Assembly (NCBI RefSeq): GCF_003590095.1
Contig: NC_039483.1
Location: 16,988,001 to 17,052,000, forward strand
Length of the DNA: 64,000 bases
Direction of reading: 5' to 3'
Source of the DNA: Trichoplusia ni
Lineage: Eukaryota; Arthropoda; Insecta; Lepidoptera; Noctuidae
Shown here: piece after piece, positions 55,000-64,000 of the stretch
How positions within the stretch are numbered: the stretch's first letter is position 1
How the letters are laid out: each line of letters starts with the position of its first letter
The notes under the pieces: generated by a model
What the model saw: the letters and a program-made list of their open reading frames with translations, nothing else
Told to the model about the DNA's origin: nothing
The model's database searches: none
Position numbers and translations under genes: made by a program

Positions 55000-57900
55000 T
55001 TTGTTTCCATTGTTAATCATGAAATATATTGAGAATATTTTAAATACTTCGTCAAATATTACTAACCTACTATTGTGACTCATTCATTAATTGTCAATCA
55101 AAGCATATTTTAATCATTATTTTATAAAAAAAAATGTTATTATTGTTAAAGGCATCTTGCTACATGGTTGGTTCTTGCTTCTTTTCCGCAAATGTACAGA
55201 AACGTAAAGAAGATTAGGTTCTAATTTAAACTCTATCTAGATAATATAAGCAGCAAGCGTGGTCCAGATTTACAATATGTACTTTAAATACCTATATTTG
55301 AGTGACTTGCGACATTTCAGTTGTTTGCCTGCTCTACCATGTGAACCAACCCGCTGGAGTCCATTGCGTCCGCGCATCCAATAGAATAATTGCATGCGAC
55401 AGAAACGATTTAGTTATTTTTAGAATCGCCTCCACATGTCGTTCAGACTGTAAAAATAGTTTGATATTGTTATTGAAAGGAGAGAGTTTTTAGAATTCAT
55501 GTTTTAAAATTGCGTTAAAAATCTTATTTATACATAAATCGTATTCCACAATTAAATACTCAATATTCTGCTTTTTTCCAACTTCCAAAAGTTTTAAGTC
55601 TTAACTGAAAATATTAAATTATTAAATCAAAATCATATGGAAAAAAAAAATGGCTTATAGTAATCCTAGAGAAAACGAAATGGAGTGGGCGGAATGGAAA
55701 ATTAATTAAAAATCTTTTAGTGATTTTCTATTGATTCCAGTTTCTAAGAATTGTCATTTTTTTTGGTTCCAAAAAGGAAATCCTTTTCTATTTGTAACAG
55801 TTTCAGTTGTAGCCAGGGGAAACCTTTTTCGCTTGGCTATTGTGGTCATAAGATAAACAGATTGACAGTAAGTACAATCATTTAAGACGTATTCACTACC
55901 ATATTTTTAGAACCTTATTTCAAAGCTAAGATACCATCTTGGCCTCTGTGTCCTTATGAAGCAATCATCACCTCATTACGTGGGCACTCACAATGGAAAT
56001 AGCCAGTGATTTACATCGTACTGTCGAGGATCACGCTCCTGGGCTAAGAATAGACAGACGAGCCCCCCCGTTACGTAATCACAGTCAGCTTGTCAAAGAG
56101 TAGGTAATATCAGAGGCATGATATTATGTAATTAGTTAGTTGATTAGTATGTAGTAGTCGGGGTTAATAGAGAAATAAGCAACTTGGCCTAGTGGTGGTT
56201 TAGTTCACCTACCGTCCTGTGCGTCGTGAGATAAAACCCACCTAGTTACAAAAGACTTTTATGAAGGAGGGCAACACATTGCTCGTAAATTGATTATAGT
56301 TTAAATAATTAATGTTTAGTAAGAATCAAATGGACAGCCATTTTAAAAACATTGGCTTACAGTTGAATCTGCTTCGCTTGAGATTGAATTGCAGTTTAAG
56401 GACATTTAGATAAAGGCTCATCATGAGCAAATCACTTTTGTCACCTATCGTAGTTCACTGATAAACACAGATCTCCTTATTCCGATGTTGGAGTTTGTAG
56501 GTGGAGTTACTAGGAAAAAAGCTCGTTGGAAATATATTCGGCCAAGACAATATACTGTATTTTTCAAAAATTCTATGAAAAAGGTTTCTTCTAGAATACT
56601 TATACTATCTGATACAATACTCTCATGTAATCGAGCTCAATTACGAGTGTCGTTGTAAGCAGGAAGTCTTGACATCAGTCGTTGCACATTTGTGGTGCAA
56701 TTGTCAATCAACGACGAATTGATTGTAATTGGTTTTTGTTATTTTATTTCTAAAGTGTTTGAAGGTCTTCTGTTGAGATTTTGATATTGCTTTACTTATT
56801 TACACCTGTGTTTATTTTTTCGATCAATCATATTAGCGAAAAAAGCAATCTGAAAAGGTATTATCCTTCTGTTACGGGCATTTGAACTTAGATATTGTTA
56901 TTTGATTAAAAAAAGTTTATTTTAACTATCTACTATTGTACGTGTAAAAATAATTTGGCGTTAATTTATGCCAAAAACAAAACACATAAAACGTCTATCG
57001 TGGTTAAGAAAAATAAGCTTTTTGAATAACAATTTTAAAAAGCAAGAGTAGATGTTTTCTATGTGTAAAATTATAAATCCAAAATTACGATCACAGCGAC
57101 GTACAGCGGCGAAACCCAAAACAAATGAATCCGCTGAAACTTTTGTTTCAGTTCGACGGAACGTTGCGATGATGCAAATGAAAACTCGTGTAGTTTTGTG
57201 AAAATTCGGATAGATGGCGTTAGAAGACTACTGGAAGTTGGTATAAGCTATTTTGGAACTTTCAATCTACCTAATAGTTATGAATAAATTGTTATAGTTT
57301 TGCTTTGTAAGACATATTTTTGTTTCGGCAATCTGTAGATTTTGACATGGCAAGTATGACATAGATTGGGTTTAGCTATTAAATTATGACTACGTCTTTT
57401 AATAAGTGCTGCTCACGTAGCAGACAATCATACAACAAAGCACATGTAACAAGTAGGACCAGCTGATCGTTAAAGAAAAACATTCCCTATCTGGCAATTT
57501 TGTGTTATAGAATAAAGTTAAAAAAAATGGCAGCATAAATAAGACGTAGCCACTATTTAACTTCATTTTATATATTAAACAAAAATAATGAATGTGATAT
57601 ACCCTAATGAGTGTGTGCCGTTGACAATAATATATTAGTATATGGTGCTTCCCGATAATTAATGGGAAACTAAAAACGACCATTATAACATGTAAACAAC
57701 TCAGTTAATATGACACCAATACAATGATGTAAATAATTTTTACAAAGTTTATAACTTGATGAAATGATATGATGATGAATATAATTCTTCATAAACACTA
57801 AATAATCATACAAAAATGACTTTGATGATTGACCAAAATGTGATGTTAATAAGAAGTTACAGAGTAAGTGAAGCTTGAAAAAAAAAAGTATGTAAGTAAG

Positions 57901-60080
57901 GGAGCGAGTCTGAGTAAGAGTCGACGAAGTACTTGATCAATGGAAATAGTGTCTTTTTTATTTCTTGTAAGTAAGCAATAAAAATATCATAAAAGAAGGA
58001 TCCCGTTTGTTCCTGCACTATACTTTACGTCATTTATATTGAAGACCATATTAACTGAGTTAATAATAGCTCCTCCTGCGGAGCGCTTCACAATTTCGTG
58101 CAATTGGACACAAGCTAGATGTGACATCTGAAAGTGTGATCAATAATATGACTTAAGTAATCTTATTTCAGGTTTAAATAGTTGTATTGAAAAATTAAAG
58201 AATATTTTATCAAATCAAAGTTCTCTGCCTTGATGTACCTTCATTTTTTGGATAAATCCTGGATTACTAATTAATTTTCAGCACTTTTTCTCTTTCTTCT
58301 CGATGCCTCGTAGCTCAGGGTCGTGACTGACAACAACAGAGCACAAGAACGGTCTTCGACCATTCGAACCGACTTTGGAAAGTTCCTATTTCAGTATTTA
58401 AAGTCCTTCCATTTTATGTAACTTCTATTTCGTGTCAAACTCAATGTATATCAAAAGCGAGGCATTTATAGTGATAATTAATTTGTTTAGTGCTCGACGT
58501 CGATGCGCTGCAGCAGAGTACCTCCGGGAGCCAGTTATAATGTGATTTATGATCTAACATTCATAAGTTTGTGCTCTTCATAACTTGCGAGAGTTTCTGT
58601 ACTCAAGAAAATGTCAAAACAACCTACAAGATGACAAAGACAACTTATGTATGACACAAACATAAACTTTGCTTAAAACGTACCTTCAAATTTTAAGTAA
58701 CCATTAGTTGGTTCTGAAGTTATCACAACTGAATTTAAATAAAGATTCTGTGATAGACGAACTAAAGGTAGGTACTCTTGAAGAAGAGGTTTCCTTCGCA
58801 ACCTAGTTTCAAAACATTTAAGGCATAAGCACATTCTTGTTTAATATCCAAAATCTATTAGCATTTCAATACGTATGTTAATAGAAGAAAATTGTGGACC
58901 TCTATTCATCGTTTATTTTTTCATGGAAAGGTCCAGAGTGGCTATTGTGTGATGAGTAATATCTATTACGTGTGTTGGTACAAACGTGACTAAACGCACA
59001 TCGCACCGATTTAAAGACAGAACTACTACAACCTCTTAAACTAAGTCTTTTGCAGTTGTGGAAAAGAGACGAAAGTATATAACGTTTAGTGTGCCTTCTC
59101 TTTTTCACACCAGCAATAAGCTTGCTTTTAGAGGTGAGCAACCATTTTGCTGTAAGATAAGCGATACTCAACAACCGAGGGTTTATAAGTATTGTTTTCT
59201 ATAAATATCGCTTGCAAGATATTAAACATGAATTTGTTTTGATGTTTGTAAGATACAAACATCTGTTTTATGTTCTAAACAAAAATATACAAAAAAAGTA
59301 TTTTCGACTTTCTTTGTTGCAATGGATAAATTGTTTATTTATTCAAATGCATCTACCTATCAAGTCTTAAGGAACTTAGAGAAATAAATGTTAAGTCAAT
59401 ATTCCATAATAGAAAATTAATAATAAAATAGTCTCAGCATACTATCCTCTCGCTGTACCATCGTATTGAATTTTCCACTCACTGATGGACGTTATTAAAC
59501 AATAAAAAAATCCGCAACGCATACTGAAACTTTTTAACGCTCGGAGTTAAAAGTTTATCTTTAAGTGGTAGGTATTGCTATTGCCTACAATGCCTACGAT
59601 GTAAAATTTCAAGGGAAGTTTCAGTGGTTCAACCTGCATGTCGTAGTTCTAATAATTGGTACCTTTTGCCTTTAACAATGATTATAATTATAAAAATAGT
59701 GAGGGGTAAATTGATTAGTAATGAAGGCCAAATGTTAGTTGTTATATATTTTTCTTGTAAATAAGCGCGAAATCTCGGATTAGGAAGGCAATTATTTAAA
59801 TCCATTTAGAAAAAAATACAAGTTTATAAAGATAAATAAATTTTCTATTACAATTTTGCAGGCGAACTAGTTCACAATTACAACTATCATGACCACTATC
59901 TACTGATTTTGTACTATCTTTCATTCTTTTTTTCTTCCAAAACGATTTACGTTTATAAAATGACACAACACATTAGTAAGCTAAAATCGTATCAAAAATC
60001 TAGTAATCCCTAATATAGCGCAATGCTTTACAAAATCGGCTAATTTCACAAATATAACATAAAATTATTCTACAATCGCA
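55000..60080. other. AT-rich stretch without recognised genes
   Basis: I see no exon, RNA gene or bounded element here. The best hint is a tRNA-SINE-like A box (TTGGCCTAGTGGTGG) near 56187 without a good B box. It is probably intron of the long gene whose first exons lie at 40199, 47328 and 60238. Confidence 0.4.
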
Positions 60081-60083
60081 TCC

Positions 60084-60237
60084 CAACTGCAATTCGCGTT
60101 TCCCGAGCCCAGTGTCCGCCGTCGCAACGGATACGGCTTCCCTAACCGCCGCGGTTTCTTCATAGCATTCCCGACTCTCCAGAGTACTGGACGTTTCCGC
60201 GACACTCACTTGTTTAGCCTCATATAAAAGTTATAGA
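60084..60237 (+). promoter_or_regulatory. GC-rich 5' UTR/promoter segment before exon C
   Basis: The sequence is GC- and CpG-rich (CGCGTTTCCCGAGCCCAGTG, CCGCCGCGGTTTC) in an AT-rich setting and touches the ATG of exon C. A TATAAAA is at 60223-60229, probably too close to the ATG to be the promoter of this start. Confidence 0.4.
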
Positions 60238-60267
60238 ATGTCGGAGACTGAAGAAAAAGGGGTCCAG
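60238..60267 (+). CDS. Candidate alternative first exon C of an unidentified gene
   Basis: ATG, ten codons (MSETEEKGVQ) and a consensus donor GTAAGT. It ends in phase 0, like exons A and B. It follows a GC-rich segment typical of a 5' UTR here. Short, so support is mostly from context. Confidence 0.5.
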
Positions 60268-61630
60268 GTAAGTCTAATAAATAGAATATTTAAATGTTTA
60301 AAGGTATTATGTTTCAAGGTATTTTAAGGTTTTTGTTTTCGCGAATGTTGACGTGCCGACTTTCGTACGGATTTAGTTTATATGTTTTGTGTATGTTGAA
60401 TATTATTTACGTTTATCGTGCTCTTGATTCGTGTTGGTATTGAGATTAGCCGGTAACGTTGACGTTCAGGGTGTGATTGTTTTGGATTTGAGATTTTTAT
60501 TTATTGGATTAAATTACTGTGTATTATATATATTCTTATTTAGTGTAGGAATTAAACTTAGGACCTGAAATCTAAGAGTGGTGTTTATAAATTCGCTTTG
60601 TGCCTACTTAGTGCAATTAGGTCAGGTCTCTAACTGAAGCGTTATTCGCTGTATTAACAGCTAATAATATTAATATTGTAGTGTATCAGTTTTTTAAATA
60701 CAGTATTTAGTTTTGATTTGCCTCTTGATTCTGCTACCAGTTCCTACAGATAAATGCATTATTTATTCGTTTTTCCAAAGTACGGTTATTACGAGGCCAC
60801 TTTGCGCTTTTATCGACGGACAAAAAGCCTTCGTAGGCTTTTCTCCACAAAGAATGTGATCGAAAAACTGTAACTTAACTGTAAAAATAATGATTTAGTA
60901 TTCATGCGATAGGTTGACATGATTAAGGTATTTTTTTAAAGCCCAAACTATTTACAACCCTTTTATTCAGAAAGCAAGATTAAATTTGCAATGCCAACTA
61001 TGAACTATATAAATATATCCCGTACGAAATATCGGTATTTCAAAGAATTTCCTTAGGATGTCAGAGTTGTGGTACTAATAACAGGGCGATTACGTCGGTA
61101 ATCCTCTTTCATTCGATCGACAAATTCTCCTACCAAACGTTCTAATTGACATTTCCTTGCGACGACAAACGGTCTGCCGCTTATCCGATGCTCGGTCAGA
61201 ATGTAGATACACGTATTGTGGGCTTAGTAAAAGCGTAGGTGGAAAGGCTGATTCTATTTATCAACTTTTAGATACGAAGCGAAAAGAGGATTGTTGTTTT
61301 TAGAGTTTCCTATCTAAGGGGTTAAAAAGGAAACCAATTGCTAAGGCTCTCTCCTTTCCTATGGTTGATGTACGACCTAGTGGTAGCAGTGTTTAAACAC
61401 ACCCTTAAAAAATTGACAGCTGTGCTGGTCTTCTGAAAATGTTTCCCACAAGTGACAATTATTACTTTCTAATATGTACATGAATCTGAAAACATAGAGG
61501 CACGTTCGAGATTAAAATGGTCATCTCACTAGGCTATCAATGCTGTGGTACTTAAAAGTCTATATTTAAATATTGTAGAACATGGCTTTAAGTCCAACAT
61601 TCTACATTGATAATTTAAAATAATAAGAAT

Positions 61631-61675
61631 GCCAGCCTACATACGTCCCAGTGATGGGCACAGGCCTCTTCATTA
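61631..61675 (+). repeat. Fragment of a lepidopteran LINE 3' region
   Basis: GCCAGCCTACATACGTCCCA is followed by GTGATGGGCACAGGCCTCTT, a signature of a common moth repeat. Confidence 0.5.
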
Positions 61676-62009
61676 ATCATCATTAAAAAAGTTCATTTAT
61701 AATAAGTTTAAACTTAAACAATTAGATAGTATGTTATGGTTACATAGCACTTCGGAAGGCACTTACTCAATTAAATAGAGTAGAAGTAAAATATTAAGTT
61801 CTTAACATGGAAAGAGATCTTTCAACAGCAGTAGAACAGTCAATAATGCAGCAGTTTAAATATTTTGCTTACCATTACCGAAACAAACAAAAATAATACA
61901 GTTAATATTAGACTTCAAAACTTTAGTGACGTCAGCACAGTAATAAAATATCCCATTGCTTTTAACTAATATTGCAATAACCGCATTATAAATGCTCAAA
62001 TGTATGTTA

Positions 62010-62090
62010 CTTTGGTTACGGCTGTTGACTCAGTCGGGCTAACAGCTTTCTGTGCCAAGGATGCAAGTTCGATTCTCGGGTTTGTTTTCA
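62010..62090 (+). repeat. tRNA-derived SINE head
   Basis: It has a GCTGTTGACTCAGTCGGGCT A-box side and a B box AGTTCGATTCT in tRNA-like spacing. It lacks tRNA folding and is probably a decayed SINE. Confidence 0.45.
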
Positions 62091-62779
62091 TTGCTTAGTT
62101 TGATTATTTTTCTTTAGTTAGAATAATAATTGTTACACTGTAATATAAACTGCTTTATTTTAAATATACTCTTTTACAAAATGTATTAATAGTTTTCTTG
62201 TTCTTAACTGACTTAGCAAATTAACACTTTCCATGTGCTTTTAACAAAAGTTTATTATTTTTCAGTAAAACAAAATTAAACGTGAGTGGCCTGTATTTAA
62301 TACGTAATTGTAACAAACTTCTTTTTTACCTCAATAATAATCCTATCTTTACTTAAATTATGAAGCCTACAGGCTAATGATGGAGGGCTTAAGTAAAGCC
62401 TTCGCTATTAGGTATTAAGTCTGAGATAAGCGGCTTAAGCTAAATCTGTCCGACATCTGGACTGCATTCTCTTCAACTTTGACATTTCCTGACCTGGTTA
62501 TTGTTTGACGAACATATTTAGCGGGGATTTTAGTTTTAGGTTAGCTTTCTGATCGTTTATCCCTTTTAAGCAGAAAAGGTCTTGTTTGAAGGTAAAAACA
62601 GGAATACTGTTATCAATACAAGTAGAGGTGAATGGGAGAAAGAAGAAGAAGAAAAAAATAAGCAAGAAATATTTCTTTCCAAACATTTTTTAATCAAATT
62701 CAACTTTCCTATCCGATTCATTAAAGTAAATCAATCTTTTGACATAATTTAACACTCATTCAAATTGCCGGAAATCCGT

Positions 62780-62925
62780 CATTATCATCCTTTTCAACTA
62801 TGTTGGCTTCCAGTCTAACCAGGTACAGCTAAGTACCAATATTTTACGAAGAGCGACTGTCTATCTGTCTTCCTCAACCCAGTTTAACATGGGCAACACG
62901 ATACCCCCTTAGTAAAGATACGTCT
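62780..62925 (+). repeat. Lepidopteran interspersed repeat
   Basis: It contains TATGTTGGCTTCCAGTCTAA, then GTACAGCTAAGTACCA, GAGCGACTGTCTATCTGTCT and TCAACCCAGTTTAACATGGG. A moderately preserved copy of a common moth repeat whose 5' part also appears at 18521. Confidence 0.65.
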
Positions 62926-64000
62926 TCAGAATTTCTAGCTCTTAATTACGCGCAACGACTGTAGATAAGATATATAAATCTGCTAAGATATATAAGCTGA
63001 GACCCACAATTGAACGTGATTATTCCTATGCTTTATTCCAGTTTAAAATTACTATAAACTACTTCTAAAAATATTTAAACATAAGCTACACAGACTCTAA
63101 GTACTGTATTCTTATGTTTTCAATATTGTTGCCAAGTACGTGTATTCTTAACAACTTCATAATATCTTTAACAATACATGACCTTGTATACAAAGTAAAA
63201 GTTTGATAGGAAGTTTTACAAAGGAAGCTTAGGTGTAAATGTTTATAATGGTAACACTAAGGGAGAAGATGTGGGGAAAGTTTGTGTGAAGTGAAGAAAA
63301 ATTGCTAGCTTTAGGCTGTTTGAAATTGGAATGAAAGAAGTTTCGTGAAGGCAATTTTGCTTTGGACAATCTTTTATTTTGTTTTCATTGAGTTATAGGT
63401 AACTAACCTATTTGGAAGGTTACTATGATATAATGTATTGTGCCAGTACAGGCACTCAGTACGCAGATACTGTGTTTCGTGCAGTTTTGATTCATTTATA
63501 AGCATGACGAAGGAGCTCTAATTGACCCCATCAATTCCGCTCAAGCGACGTAGACGAGACGGCTACTTACTAAGGTACCCTTGGACACTTTTCTGAGAAA
63601 AAACCGAACACATAATTTTCAGATTAAAAAAAAAATTGCAATTCTTACCAAGAAAACATTATTGTAATGTTATCCAGTACGTTTTGTAAAAAAATATAGA
63701 TTTGTGTATTTTTCAAGCAAATAATTTTAATTTTGCATCTGCGATGTAAATTCTGATCCTACCTTATGAGTATACTTGAGATATTATTTTTCATTTCAAG
63801 TATAGAATAAGTGGCTGTCATAAGAATATTCATAATTTTTTTCTGAAACTTCAATACCCCAAATTGCATCATTCGCACACGATATCTAACTTATATCAAC
63901 GAAAATTTCAGTTTGATCGCGATCGCGATTCTAAATATAAATTCAAGAGCATTTACCGTTTTACACCCATATAGATTTGAGTGCAAGGACACGCCGACAC

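Noticed and set aside
60000..60209. 69-residue minus-strand open frame
   Set aside because: It lies in the GC-rich segment upstream of exon C; no splice or homology support.

Overview
This is AT-rich insect nuclear DNA, almost certainly from a moth or butterfly. The evidence is intron-split animal housekeeping genes with GC-rich coding exons set in AT-rich introns, together with several interspersed repeats that I recognise as lepidopteran (tRNA-derived SINEs, 3' tails of non-LTR retrotransposons, small hAT elements).

Left part (1-23.6 kb). The 5' end of a coiled-coil protein gene on the minus strand (50-743) lies head to head, 470 bp away, with the exocyst subunit gene Sec8/EXOC4 on the plus strand. 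Sec8 can be followed through 18 exons (1214-23104, about 906 aa). Its introns are full of mobile DNA. Intron 10 carries a complete 8.9 kb Ty3/gypsy (errantivirus-like) LTR element with identical 266-bp LTRs, a GTAC target duplication, a tRNA-Leu-type primer site, gag, a textbook -1 frameshift site, pol and a spliced env. Env is broken by one frameshift. Intron 11 carries a three-layer nest (inverted-repeat transposon > hAT > SINE). Intron 13 carries a short hAT element with a perfect target duplication next to a 452-bp MITE. Sec8 exon 16 appears to lack one base.

Middle part (24-36.1 kb). The SUMO ligase gene NSMCE2/MMS21 (plus, five exons, 24129-25525) is tail to tail with RAP1GDS1/SmgGDS (minus, seven exons, 29993-34088). 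RAP1GDS1 is head to head with a small secreted-protein gene resembling the MBF2 family (plus, three exons, 34989-36075).

Right part (36-64 kb). It is gene-poor and rich in repeats. Three short ATG exons, each followed by a good splice donor and each ending in phase 0 (40199-40255, 47328-47483, 60238-60267), look like alternative first exons of one long gene continuing to the right of the window. I could not name it.

The housekeeping genes do not form an operon. Their roles are exocytic vesicle tethering (Sec8), genome maintenance by SUMOylation (NSMCE2) and chaperoning of small GTPases (SmgGDS). The most unusual content is the young env-bearing retroelement and its expression signals.
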